A stretch of 64,000 bases of DNA, taken from JAUWKC01 sp035529895 (GTDB taxonomy: Bacteria; Planctomycetota; Phycisphaerae; Sedimentisphaerales; Anaerobacaceae). Below are positions 7,209 through 16,113 of this stretch, piece by piece (the stretch's first letter is position 1; each line of letters opens with the position of its first letter). Under the pieces are notes generated by a model. That model was given only the letters and a program-made list of their open reading frames with translations. It had not been told where the DNA came from and searched no databases. A program made the position numbers and the translations under genes. Location: NCBI GenBank assembly GCA_035529895.1, contig DATKVV010000008.1, positions 1-64,000 on the forward strand, read 5' to 3'.

Positions 7209-9236
7209 ATGAGCGTATCGGTAAAGAACCCGGGTTTATCCGAACTTGATGAGTTGTGCGTTCAGACTATTCGGTTCTTGTCTATGGAGGCGGTGCAAAA
7301 GGCCAATTCGGGGCATCCCGGCATGCCGATGGGTATGGCGCCGGCTGCCTACGTCCTCTGGAGCAGACATCTTCGGTACAATCCGGCTAATCCGAGATGG
7401 CATAACCGCGACCGTTTTGTCCTGTCGGCGGGTCATGGGAGCATGCTGCTGTATTCGATGCTGTACCTGACCGGATACGACGTGAGCCTCGAGGAGATAA
7501 AGAGCTTCCGCCAATGGGGCAGCAAGACGCCGGGCCATCCCGAATATGCGCCTGATTACGGCGTTGAGGTCACGACCGGGCCACTGGGACAGGGCATTTC
7601 GAACGCCGTCGGTATGGCAATAGCCCGGAAGTACCTGGCGGCCTATTTCAACCGCGATGGCTTTCCCGTTATCGACCATAAGGTCTACGTAATCGCGGGT
7701 GATGGCTGCCTGGAGGAAGGAGTCTCGTCGGAAGCCAGCTCATTGGCGGGACACCTGGGCCTGGACAACGTGATTGTTATCTACGATGACAACCATATCA
7801 CTATCGACGGCGACACGGCGCTTACCTTCACGGAAGATACGGCCAAACGCTACAAGGCATACGGCTGGAACGTGCTTGTCGTAGACGGCGACGGCAACGA
7901 TATGGAGGCCTTCGAAAAGGCCCTGAAGAGGGCCAGGAGAGAGAAGAACCGCCCTACCATTATAAAGCTGCGCACACATATTGCCTACGGCAGCCCCAAT
8001 CTGCAGGATACGGCCGAGGCACACGGCTCGCCATTGGGCGACGATGAAATCAAACGCATTAAGGAAAGATTCGGCTGGGACCCGGACAAGAGCTTCTTTG
8101 TGCCCGATGAGGTCCTGGCCCATACTCGCAAAGCCATCGACAGAGGCAAGAGAGTGGAATCGGCCTGGAACAGGATGTTTAAGAAATACGCACAGGCCCA
8201 TCCCGAACTTGCCCGGCAGTTCGAGGAGGCCGCTGAGGGCAGGCTGCCGGTAAATCTCGATGATATTCTGCCGAAGTTTGAGGCGGGAAGCTCTGTTGCC
8301 ACGCGAAAGGCATCTGAGAAAGTGCTGAATGTCTTGATGCCGAAGCTGCCGCTGGTTTTGGGCGGCTCGGCGGATTTGACGCCTTCCAACAATACGCGGT
8401 GGGCCGACGCGAAGGATTTTCAAAAGGGTGCCCGCGACGGCAGGTACATACACTACGGTATCCGGGAGCACGCGATGGCTGCGATAATGAACGGCATTTC
8501 CGTAAGCGGCCTTGTCCGGGCATACGGCGGGACTTTTCTGGTCTTTTCCGACTATATGCGGCCGGCGGTTCGCGTCGCGGCTTTGTCTAAATATCCAACA
8601 ATCTTTGTGTTCACTCACGACAGCATCGGCATCGGCGAAGACGGCCCCACCCACCAGCCGGTCGAGCACTTCGCGGCCCTGCGGGCGATTCCGAATCTGC
8701 TTGTCATCCGCCCTGCCGACGCAAATGAGACCGCGCAGGCCTGGAAGTTTGCGCTGGAACACCGCGATGGGCCGGTGGCTTTGGCCCTGACCCGCCAGGG
8801 ATTACCTGTCCTCGACCAGAGCAGGTATGGCTCGGCGGTAAACCTGAGCAGGGGCGCTTATGTTCTGCTGCCGGCCGAAAAGCCTGATGTGCTGCTGCTG
8901 GCGACAGGCTCGGAAGTCTCGCTTGCTCTGCAGGCGGCGGAGAAACTGGCGGCTGAGGGGATTAGCGCGCAAGTGGTCAGCATGCCCTGCTGGGAGCTGT
9001 TCGAAAAGCAGAGCCAGGAGTATAAAGATTCGGTGCTGCCGCCTGATGTGAAGGCAAGGGTTGGCATCGAAGCCGGCGTCGAGCAGGGCTGGAGCAAATG
9101 GCTCGGCGACAACGGCGTCTTTATCGGCATGTCGTCCTTCGGCGCCTCCGCCCCGGCCAAGGTCTGCTTCGAAAAATTCGGCATCACTGTAGAAAACGTA
9201 GTACAAGCCGCCAAAAAAGTTGTGGCCGGCTCTTGA
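7209..9236 (+). CDS. tkt: Transketolase
   Basis: 675 residues, full length. It transfers two-carbon ketol units between sugar phosphates in the non-oxidative pentose phosphate pathway, using thiamine diphosphate and a divalent metal. The cofactor motif GDGCLEEG is at 164-171; SGHPGMPMGMAP near the N-terminus and the central pyrimidine domain (GIREHAMAAIMNG, HDSIGIGEDGPTHQPVEH) are intact, as is the C-terminal domain. AAGGA stands seven bases before the ATG. mfd follows by about 30 bases, so the two may share a transcript, though their functions are unrelated. Confidence 0.97.
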   Translation: MSVSVKNPGLSELDELCVQTIRFLSMEAVQKANSGHPGMPMGMAPAAYVLWSRHLRYNPANPRWHNRDRFVLSAGHGSMLLYSMLYLTGYDVSLEEIKSFRQWGSKTPGHPEYAPDYGVEVTTGPLGQGISNAVGMAIARKYLAAYFNRDGFPVIDHKVYVIAGDGCLEEGVSSEASSLAGHLGLDNVIVIYDDNHITIDGDTALTFTEDTAKRYKAYGWNVLVVDGDGNDMEAFEKALKRARREKNRPTIIKLRTHIAYGSPNLQDTAEAHGSPLGDDEIKRIKERFGWDPDKSFFVPDEVLAHTRKAIDRGKRVESAWNRMFKKYAQAHPELARQFEEAAEGRLPVNLDDILPKFEAGSSVATRKASEKVLNVLMPKLPLVLGGSADLTPSNNTRWADAKDFQKGARDGRYIHYGIREHAMAAIMNGISVSGLVRAYGGTFLVFSDYMRPAVRVAALSKYPTIFVFTHDSIGIGEDGPTHQPVEHFAALRAIPNLLVIRPADANETAQAWKFALEHRDGPVALALTRQGLPVLDQSRYGSAVNLSRGAYVLLPAEKPDVLLLATGSEVSLALQAAEKLAAEGISAQVVSMPCWELFEKQSQEYKDSVLPPDVKARVGIEAGVEQGWSKWLGDNGVFIGMSSFGASAPAKVCFEKFGITVENVVQAAKKVVAGS

Positions 9237-9267
9237 TACCTAAAGCCCAAGACACTTGTGGATTCTT

Positions 9268-12200
9268 ATGGAGCTTGGGCGGGATAGAACGGTTGCCGAA
9301 ATAATCTCCCGGCTTGAGGCCGCTCGCGGTGAGGGGGTGGTCAAAGTCGAGGGGACATGGGGGTCGTTTGCGCACTTGCTGGCCGGTTACATATCCGAGA
9401 AATCAGGCAGGCCGATACTGTATATCTGTCCGCACATCGACGACGCCGACAAGGCTGCCGACGACCTGCACACCTTCGGGGCCCGACAGGTTGAGCCTCT
9501 GGCGGCGTGGGAAGGCGAGGAGGCCCTGGCCGATGCCACCGATGAAATAAGGGCCGAAAGGCTTAAGCTCGTATCCCGCATCTCGCATCTCGTGTCCGGC
9601 TCGGAGAACGGGCAGCTTATTATGCCGGCGTCGATACAGGCGTTGTGTCAGCCGATACCAAAGCCGCAAGCCCTGGCGAAAAGCTGTCTCGGCCTGCACG
9701 TTAATGAAACGATGTCGCCGGAAGAGGTGGTCGGCTGGCTGGCCGACAATAATTTCGAGCGAGTCGAAGCCGTTGACCTGCCGGGCCAGTTTGCGCGCCG
9801 CGGCGGAATCGTGGATATTTATGCGCCGCTGGCTATGGAAAAGGTGCTCTCCGATGGAAAGCAGACAGAGCCGGCCGCGCGTGGCGCTGAGGCTGTAAGG
9901 GTTGAGTTTTTCGGCGACACAATAGAGAGCATCCGCGAAATCGACCTCGATACGCATCGGTCCAGCGGGGAATTGGACGGCATCGCAATAGTCTCGGCGG
10001 TCTGCGGCGGGGCCGAAGAAGACAGAGAGCTTTTCGTAAATATCCTGCCCCGCGACTGCATAATAATCCTTGACGAGCCAACGGATATCGAAGAGGTGGC
10101 AAAGGTATTTCGGGAGCGGGTGGAGGATTCGAGCCGGCTTTATAGCTGGGGCGATATCTACGCGGGCCTGAAAAACTTCACGCAACTGCATGTCTGCCGG
10201 TTTGCGACCTCCGGGACAGGCGATTTTCTCAAGGTCGATGTAAAAAGCGTGCAGCAATTCCAGCATAAGGCCGCTTCTTTATGGACGGGACACAAAGCCG
10301 CACTGGAGGAGCTGGCGACCGAGGCCAAACAGGGCAAGAAGGTCCTGCTTTACTGCGAAAGCCCCGCTGAAATCAAGCGCGTCACTGAGATTGTTCAGCA
10401 AAGTGAAAACAGGCTGCCCGCGAATTTCAAGCTGCTCGAGGGTTTTATCCATCAGGGCTTTATCATAGATTCGCTCAATACCATCGTGATAAGCCATCAC
10501 GAGCTTTTCGGGCAGTATGCGCTTGTCAGAAGAAAGCCTCGCGCGATGCGGGTGAGTTCGCCGGTGGATACGCTTTCTGATTTGCAGCCCGGCGACTATG
10601 TTGTTCACATCTCATACGGCATAGGCAAGTTTCTCGGTATTGAAACGATTGAGGAAAAGACAGGCAAGGGCGAGTATCTGACGATTGGATATGCCGACGG
10701 GGCAAAGATACACGTATCGGTGCGAAATATTGCGCTGGTGCAGAAGTACATCGGGACAAGCCCGCGCCGACCGAAGCTCAGCAAGGTCGGCTCAAAAAGA
10801 TGGGAGAAGCAGAAGCAAAAAGTCTCCCGCTCCGTCCAGGATCTCGCGGCCGAGCTTTTGGAAATTCAGGCCAGACGCCAGGCCATTGGCGGCATCGCGT
10901 TCGGTCCTGATTCGAACTGGCAGGCCGAATTCGAAGAGTCGTTCGCTTATCAGGAAACGCCCGACCAGACGACCGCCGGCGAGCAGATAAAGGCGGATAT
11001 GCATGAACCGGTGGCGATGGACAGACTTCTGTGCGGGGACGTGGGCTACGGCAAAACCGAATTAGCCATGCGCGCGGCGTTCAAGGCGGTGGAGAACGGC
11101 AAACAGGTCGCGGTACTTGTCCCGACGACCGTGTTATGCGTGCAGCACGGCAGGACCTTTACCGAGCGGTTCGCCGATTTCCCGATTTGCATTGAGGTGC
11201 TGAACCGCTTCAGGACGCCGAGGGAAGCCAAGGATATAATAGCGCGAACAAGGGCAGGCAAGGTCGACATACTTATCGGCACGCACCGCCTCTTAAGCGG
11301 CGACCTCGGATTCAAAGACCTCGGGCTGTTGATAATCGACGAGGAGCAGCGGTTCGGCGTCGAACACAAGGAAAAGCTCAAGAAACTGCGCATCAACGTT
11401 GACGTTCTTACCATGACCGCCACGCCGATTCCGCGAACGCTGCACATGGCGCTGCTCGGGCTGCGTGACATAAGCTCGCTTGCCACGCCGCCGCTGGACA
11501 GGCGGAGCATCGTGACCACAGTCACCGGCTACAACAATGAGCTTATAAGAAGGGCTGTCTACCGCGAGCTGAATCGCCAGGGGCAGGTCTTTTTCGTGCA
11601 TAACCGCGTGCAATCCATCGAGAAAAAAGCATGGGAGCTTCAAAAGCTGGTCGGCGACGCAAAGATTGCCATCGCCCACGGGCAGATGGCCAAGACCGAG
11701 CTTGAAAAGGCAATGATAGAGTTCGTATTGGGCGACGTTGACGTGCTTGTATGTACGACCATTATCGAATCGGGCCTCGACATTCCGAACGCCAACACCA
11801 TTCTCATAAATGACGCCGACAGGTTCGGCCTGGCCGAGATGCACCAGCTTCGCGGGCGGGTCGGCAGGTACAAGCACCGGGCCTACGCCTATATGCTGCT
11901 GCCGACCTCAAGACCTGTTTCACCAATAGCAGCCAGACGGCTAAAGGCCATCGAGGAATATTCCCATTTGGGGGCCGGCTTCAGAATCGCCCTGCGGGAC
12001 CTCGAGATTCGCGGCGCCGGCAATATCTTAGGCCCCGAGCAGTCCGGCCATATCCAGCTCGTCGGTTACCAGATGTACTGCGAGCTGCTGGCCGATGCCG
12101 TCAAGAGATTGAAAAACCAGCCCATCGAGGCGATACCGACCGCCACCATCGATTTGGGATTTACGACATATATACCGAAAAATTACATACCAATCGACCG

Positions 12201-12567
12201 GCACCGGCTGGACGTTTACCGCAAGATAGCGGTGGCAAGAAGCGACGACGACCTCAAGCAAATCGAGAGCGAGCTGGACGATATCTACGGCCCTCTGCCC
12301 GAGGAGGTCGGGTTGCTGCTCGAATTGGCCGAACTGCGGATTAAAGCGAGCAAATTGGAGATAAAAAGTATTGTCGCTTCCGGAGCGGATTTGGTATTCT
12401 CATTTACCAAGGACGCAGACGTACAGGCGGATTCCTTGTTTGCCAAGACCGGCGGGAAAATCAGAATCCCCGACGCCAGGACCGTATATCTGCGTCTGAA
12501 GGAGAATTATTTTGAACCGCGAACGCTGATGAGTGTTCTGCGAAAAATCCTGGGCCAGAACAAGTGA
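9268..12567 (+). CDS. mfd: Transcription-repair coupling factor
   Basis: About 1099 residues. Mfd removes RNA polymerase stalled at DNA lesions and recruits UvrA. The N-terminal UvrB-like region (about 1-400) lacks helicase motifs as expected. The RNA polymerase interaction domain follows (GDYVVHISYGIGKFLGIE), then the RecG-like translocase with Walker A (GDVGYGKTELAMRA), DEEQ box (LLIIDEEQRFGV) and TATPIPRTLHMA, and the C-terminal TRCF domain. ATG at 9268 was preferred over an in-frame TTG four codons earlier; neither has a strong ribosome site. The stop overlaps the next gene's GTG (GTGA), coupling it to the pseudopilin-like cluster. Confidence 0.96.
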   Translation: MELGRDRTVAEIISRLEAARGEGVVKVEGTWGSFAHLLAGYISEKSGRPILYICPHIDDADKAADDLHTFGARQVEPLAAWEGEEALADATDEIRAERLKLVSRISHLVSGSENGQLIMPASIQALCQPIPKPQALAKSCLGLHVNETMSPEEVVGWLADNNFERVEAVDLPGQFARRGGIVDIYAPLAMEKVLSDGKQTEPAARGAEAVRVEFFGDTIESIREIDLDTHRSSGELDGIAIVSAVCGGAEEDRELFVNILPRDCIIILDEPTDIEEVAKVFRERVEDSSRLYSWGDIYAGLKNFTQLHVCRFATSGTGDFLKVDVKSVQQFQHKAASLWTGHKAALEELATEAKQGKKVLLYCESPAEIKRVTEIVQQSENRLPANFKLLEGFIHQGFIIDSLNTIVISHHELFGQYALVRRKPRAMRVSSPVDTLSDLQPGDYVVHISYGIGKFLGIETIEEKTGKGEYLTIGYADGAKIHVSVRNIALVQKYIGTSPRRPKLSKVGSKRWEKQKQKVSRSVQDLAAELLEIQARRQAIGGIAFGPDSNWQAEFEESFAYQETPDQTTAGEQIKADMHEPVAMDRLLCGDVGYGKTELAMRAAFKAVENGKQVAVLVPTTVLCVQHGRTFTERFADFPICIEVLNRFRTPREAKDIIARTRAGKVDILIGTHRLLSGDLGFKDLGLLIIDEEQRFGVEHKEKLKKLRINVDVLTMTATPIPRTLHMALLGLRDISSLATPPLDRRSIVTTVTGYNNELIRRAVYRELNRQGQVFFVHNRVQSIEKKAWELQKLVGDAKIAIAHGQMAKTELEKAMIEFVLGDVDVLVCTTIIESGLDIPNANTILINDADRFGLAEMHQLRGRVGRYKHRAYAYMLLPTSRPVSPIAARRLKAIEEYSHLGAGFRIALRDLEIRGAGNILGPEQSGHIQLVGYQMYCELLADAVKRLKNQPIEAIPTATIDLGFTTYIPKNYIPIDRHRLDVYRKIAVARSDDDLKQIESELDDIYGPLPEEVGLLLELAELRIKASKLEIKSIVASGADLVFSFTKDADVQADSLFAKTGGKIRIPDARTVYLRLKENYFEPRTLMSVLRKILGQNK

Positions 12568-13121
12568 GCGAGACGAATAACACTTCACAACGTCAAAGAC
12601 GGACAGGTTTTCTGAAAAAAATCCTGGTGATTGTAGTGGCAGTGCTTTCGGTTTTGGTCGTACTTGGTCTTATGCTATACAGCACGGGGCGGCAAGCGGC
12701 CCGTCAAATGATATGCGGCGCAAATCTGAGCAGGCTCGGTCAGGCGATGGCGGCTTACGCCAACGATACCGGCCGCGGGAGCTATCCTGCCCCGGACAAA
12801 TGGTGTGACTTGCTCCTGGGGGGCGATTACGCAGGCGGAAAATGCGTCTTCGTTGGCCCCGCCCCGGGGGCTGGCGGATGTCAGTACGCCATGAATCCGA
12901 ATTGTGAGCCCAACTCTCCGCCAGACATCGTCCTGCTTTTTGAAACCAAGGGCGGCCGCAACCGGTCCGGCGGGCCGGAAATACTAACCACCGACAATCA
13001 CGGAGGCAAGGGCTGCAATGTGCTTTTCAACGATGGCGGCGTGAAATTTATCCCCACGGACAAGCTAAGTAAGCTAAAATGGAAAGTGGAGGGCAGCAAC
13101 AATGAGCGAAATGCCAAATAA
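12564..13121 (+). CDS. Pseudopilin-like exported protein, paralog 1
   Basis: 185 residues with a membrane helix at about 20-42 and a periplasmic domain that contains CGANLSRLGQAMAAYAND, DKWCDLL and a C-terminal ILTTDNHGGKGCNVLFNDGG. The tail resembles the H-x9-DG signature of planctomycete type II secretion G-like/DUF1559 proteins, with ten rather than nine spacer residues. The hydrophobic helix lacks a clear prepilin peptidase site, so these may be anchored rather than polymerised. It starts with a GTG overlapping the mfd stop and is the first of four tandem relatives. Function is unknown. Confidence 0.8.
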   Translation: MSETNNTSQRQRRTGFLKKILVIVVAVLSVLVVLGLMLYSTGRQAARQMICGANLSRLGQAMAAYANDTGRGSYPAPDKWCDLLLGGDYAGGKCVFVGPAPGAGGCQYAMNPNCEPNSPPDIVLLFETKGGRNRSGGPEILTTDNHGGKGCNVLFNDGGVKFIPTDKLSKLKWKVEGSNNERNAK

Positions 13122-13674
13122 TTTACTGAGCAAAGATTCAGACATCGTTAAACGGACCGCACTGCCGCGTGTGTGCACCGTCATGTTTGCACTCTTTATG
13201 TTCCTCACCCTCGTTCTATCTCTGTCGTGCAGGCCAAGCTCGAAAGGAAGGTTCTGCGGTACGAACTTGGCAGGTCTGCAAAAGGGTCTGATAGTCTATG
13301 CCTATGACCATGATAGCAGATACCCACCGGCCGACAAATGGTGTGATTTATTGATACAGGACGACATTGCGACTCCAAAAGTGTTTGTGTGCCCCCAGTC
13401 GGATGCCAAAATTGGTGAATCGAGTTATGCCATGAACGAAAACGTGGGAGGTAGAAAACCTTCTGAGCTGCCCCCGGACATCGTCGTTCTCTTTGAAGCC
13501 AAAAGGGGCTGGAACCGGTCAGGCGGGCCGGAAATCTTAACCACCGAAAATCACGAAGACGAGGGCTGCTGGGTGACATGCAACGACACCAGTGTAAGAT
13601 TTGTAAGAACGGGTGAGCTTGGTAGGCTAAAATGGAAAGTGGAGAGCAGCAACAATGGGCGAAATGCCAAATAG
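13102..13674 (+). CDS. Pseudopilin-like exported protein, paralog 2
   Basis: 190 residues, same design as the preceding gene: N-terminal hydrophobic segment (VCTVMFALFMFLTLVLSLSC), NLAGLQKGLIVYAYDHD, DKWCDLL, then SELPPDIVVLFEAKRGW and a C-terminal tail. The H-x-DG signature is degenerate: ENHEDEGCWVTCNDTSVRF has DT instead of DG. Its ATG lies 20 bases inside the end of paralog 1. The N-terminal third is almost identical to paralog 3, and the last 119 bases of the tail are identical to those of paralog 4. Confidence 0.8.
   Translation: MSEMPNNLLSKDSDIVKRTALPRVCTVMFALFMFLTLVLSLSCRPSSKGRFCGTNLAGLQKGLIVYAYDHDSRYPPADKWCDLLIQDDIATPKVFVCPQSDAKIGESSYAMNENVGGRKPSELPPDIVVLFEAKRGWNRSGGPEILTTENHEDEGCWVTCNDTSVRFVRTGELGRLKWKVESSNNGRNAK
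13522..13640 (+). repeat. 119-bp exact repeat, copy 1 (in paralog 2)
   Basis: Starts GGCGGGCCGGAAATC and ends GGCTAAAATGGAAAGT. It is base-for-base identical to 14800-14918 while the flanks differ on both sides. It encodes the degenerate C-terminal tail of the pseudopilin-like proteins and is best explained by recent gene conversion. Confidence 0.9.
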
Positions 13675-14218
13675 TTTAGCGAGCAAAGATTCAGAAATCG
13701 TTAAACGGAGCGCACTGCCGCGTGTGTGCACCGTCATGTTTGCACTCTCTATGTTCCTCACCCTCGTTCTATCTCCATCGTGCAGGCAAAGATCGACAGC
13801 GATTAGAATGGTCTGCGGCGGGAACTTGAAAGGACTGCAAATTGCTTTGACAGGCTATGCCCATGACCATGACGGCAGATACCCGCCGGCCGACAAATGG
13901 TGCGATTTATTGATACATGACCGCAGGGCCATTCCAAAACAGTTTGTGTGCAGCCAGTCGGATGCCAAAATTGGTGAATCGAGTTATGCCATGAACGAAA
14001 ACGTGGGAGGCAGAAAACCTTCTGAGCTGCCCCCGGACATCGTCGTCCTCTTTGAAACCAAAAGGGGCTGGAACCAGTCAGGCGGGCCGGAAATCTTAAC
14101 CACCGAAAACCACCGCGGCAAGGGCTGCAACGTGGTATTCAACGACGGTAACGTCAACTTCGTGCGAGCAGAACACCTCGGCCAGTTGAAATGGAAAACC
14201 GAAGACGTGAAGCAATGA
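13655..14218 (+). CDS. Pseudopilin-like exported protein, paralog 3
   Basis: 187 residues. The first 45 residues are nearly the same as in paralog 2 (SKDSEIVKRSALPRVCTVM), including a hydrophobic helix ending in a Cys (LVLSPSC) that is a poor lipobox. The middle and tail have NLKGLQIALTGYAHDHD, DKWCDLL and ENHRGKGCNVVFNDGN, i.e. a near-complete H-x10-DG signature like paralog 1. It starts 20 bases inside paralog 2 and its stop overlaps paralog 4's ATG (ATGA). So paralog 3 combines the N-terminus of paralog 2 with a tail resembling paralog 1. Confidence 0.8.
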   Translation: MGEMPNSLASKDSEIVKRSALPRVCTVMFALSMFLTLVLSPSCRQRSTAIRMVCGGNLKGLQIALTGYAHDHDGRYPPADKWCDLLIHDRRAIPKQFVCSQSDAKIGESSYAMNENVGGRKPSELPPDIVVLFETKRGWNQSGGPEILTTENHRGKGCNVVFNDGNVNFVRAEHLGQLKWKTEDVKQ

Positions 14219-14943
14219 GCGAAGCAGAAACACCAAAACAGAGGCAAGAAGTTGAGACGTCGGAAGCTGCGAAGTGGTCGCTTGGCCTCGCGCTCATAAG
14301 TGTTCTGAGCATAGTTAGCCTCGTTATCGTTCCCAATTGCGTTAGTGTTCTTGCCCTATTGATTAGCACAGTGCTTGCAACAATTCTTGGTGTTGTTGCC
14401 ATCCGGCAAATAAAGAGAAGTAACGGCAGGGTGAAAGGTACGGCTTTGGCGGTCACCGGAATCACGTTTCATCTGGTTCTGGCTGCGGTGGTAACGTACG
14501 GACTTTTTGCGGTGAGAAGTGCGTCTTTTCGTGTGTTCTGCCGAACACAATTATCCAGCTTGGGCAAGGCACTTAGCTCCTACGCTGAAAGCCATAACGC
14601 CAAATATCCCTCCGCGTGCGATTGGTGCGACTTGCTCATTCAAAGCGAACTTGCAGGTGACATACAGTTTTTCTGCAAAGAAGCTATGGTAAGGGGCGAT
14701 ATCCAGCGATGCAACTATGCGATGAATCCGGAGTGTGAGCCTGATTCCCCGGGGGATGTGGTGCTCTTGTTCGAGACGAAGGCTGGCTGGAACCAGGCCG
14801 GCGGGCCGGAAATCTTAACCACCGAAAATCACGAAGACGAGGGCTGCTGGGTGACATGCAACGACACCAGTGTAAGATTTGTAAGAACGGGTGAGCTTGG
14901 TAGGCTAAAATGGAAAGTTGAAGAGACAAGTAGCGTCGAATGA
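14215..14943 (+). CDS. Pseudopilin-like protein with an N-terminal DUF4190-type membrane domain, paralog 4
   Basis: 242 residues from the ATG that overlaps the previous stop; an in-frame ATG eight codons upstream exists but lies within the preceding gene. Residues 15-105 have three hydrophobic helices with the small GVVAIRQIKRSNGRVKG loop typical of DUF4190 domains. The rest is the same extracytoplasmic domain as its neighbours (TQLSSLGKALSSYAES, DWCDLLI, DVVLLFETKAGW) and ends in the degenerate tail shared exactly with paralog 2. The domain fusion means the anchoring differs from that of the other three paralogs. Confidence 0.8.
   Translation: MSEAETPKQRQEVETSEAAKWSLGLALISVLSIVSLVIVPNCVSVLALLISTVLATILGVVAIRQIKRSNGRVKGTALAVTGITFHLVLAAVVTYGLFAVRSASFRVFCRTQLSSLGKALSSYAESHNAKYPSACDWCDLLIQSELAGDIQFFCKEAMVRGDIQRCNYAMNPECEPDSPGDVVLLFETKAGWNQAGGPEILTTENHEDEGCWVTCNDTSVRFVRTGELGRLKWKVEETSSVE
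14800..14918 (+). repeat. 119-bp exact repeat, copy 2 (in paralog 4)
   Basis: Identical to 13522-13640. The two copies are about 1.28 kb apart in the same orientation. Upstream sequence of the two genes has clearly diverged, so the tract was homogenised after duplication. Confidence 0.9.
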
Positions 14944-14956
14944 AAGGGAAATCGCG

Positions 14957-15997
14957 ATGTCGTACGGAACAAAAAGGCCCTCGTTACTGATTTTGGCAGG
15001 ATTATTCATAGCAAGCTGTTTCGCGGCGTCTGACTCAAAGGAGGGCAAGTCGCCGCTGGATGAATTGCCGCCGTGGATAACGCGCGTGACGCACTTCGGC
15101 CAGCGGGCGGACTGGTCGCACGACGGCAGCCGCATACTGTTTATCGAAAAGACTTTCGGCGATGTTTACGAAGTGGAGCTTCAGACCAGGATAATCCGTC
15201 CGATGACGCATCATTACTACCATGAGGGCTACACGCGGGCGCTGTATCTGGCCAACGGCGATATACTGCTTTCGGGCGCGAGGAAATTCGACGTGGACAA
15301 CCCGCGGGCCAGCCGGAATGAGAAGAACGCCGAGCTGTGGGTGTTGAAGAAAGACCTGTCCGGCCCCCCTGCCGCTTTGGGAGAGCACTGCAGCGAAGGT
15401 CCGGCCGTTTCCCGAAAGCGAATGACCATTGCCTGGACGCAGCAGGACGCGTTCTGGATGGCCGATATTGTCTACGAAAACGGCACGCCCAAACTGGCCA
15501 GCAAGAAAAAGATTATGGATAGAAAGGACCTGCCCTTCAAGGCCGGCATCGAGACGCAAAATTTTCGCCCGCCGGATGAGAAGGAGCTTATCTTCAGCGC
15601 GTACGGCTACCAGGGTTCGGAAGTGGCCGGCCTCAACATCGCCACGGGCAAGGTCGTCAATTACTCCAACGCCCCGGACCAGTACGACGAGCCGGAAGGC
15701 ATCTTCCCCGACGGCAAATACACCACCGTCGAGTGCGACCGGCACAATCCCAAAGGCATCCATTACAACGACATCTACAAGCTGGCCCTGGATGGCTCCG
15801 GCCAAATGGAGAGGCTGACCTTCTTCGCTGACTATCCCGGCTACAAAACCACCAACCCCGTCATCAGCGACGACGGCCGGTTTATGGCCTTCCAGTACGC
15901 GAAAAAAGGCGACTGGGCCGGCGTCGGAAGAGGCATTCTCATATTCGACCTGCAAATGTATGAAAAGAAGAAAAAAAAGCCAGAGAGAATTAGATAA
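14957..15997 (+). CDS. Lipoprotein with TolB-like beta-propeller repeats
   Basis: 346 residues. A signal peptide ends in the lipobox IASC (LLILAGLFIASC). The mature part has repeated propeller strands such as DWSHDGSRILFIEKTFGD, DEPEGIFPDGKYTTVECD and NPVISDDGRFMAFQYAKKGD, as in TolB/WD40-like proteins. No catalytic motif was seen; a ligand- or polysaccharide-binding scaffold role is likely but unproven. Start ATG at 14957 was chosen because GGGAAA lies upstream and it places the signal peptide correctly. It follows paralog 4 by 13 bases and may belong to the same operon. Confidence 0.82.
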   Translation: MSYGTKRPSLLILAGLFIASCFAASDSKEGKSPLDELPPWITRVTHFGQRADWSHDGSRILFIEKTFGDVYEVELQTRIIRPMTHHYYHEGYTRALYLANGDILLSGARKFDVDNPRASRNEKNAELWVLKKDLSGPPAALGEHCSEGPAVSRKRMTIAWTQQDAFWMADIVYENGTPKLASKKKIMDRKDLPFKAGIETQNFRPPDEKELIFSAYGYQGSEVAGLNIATGKVVNYSNAPDQYDEPEGIFPDGKYTTVECDRHNPKGIHYNDIYKLALDGSGQMERLTFFADYPGYKTTNPVISDDGRFMAFQYAKKGDWAGVGRGILIFDLQMYEKKKKKPERIR

Positions 15998-16113
15998 TAG
16001 GCTGCAGCCGGACAGAATAAACAGTCCATACTCGAAACGTCTATGGACTCTTCCGAGAGTTTACCTTAGAATTCGTGTTTTTGCAGCGGTTATTGCTTTG
16101 GCAAGATTGAGCT

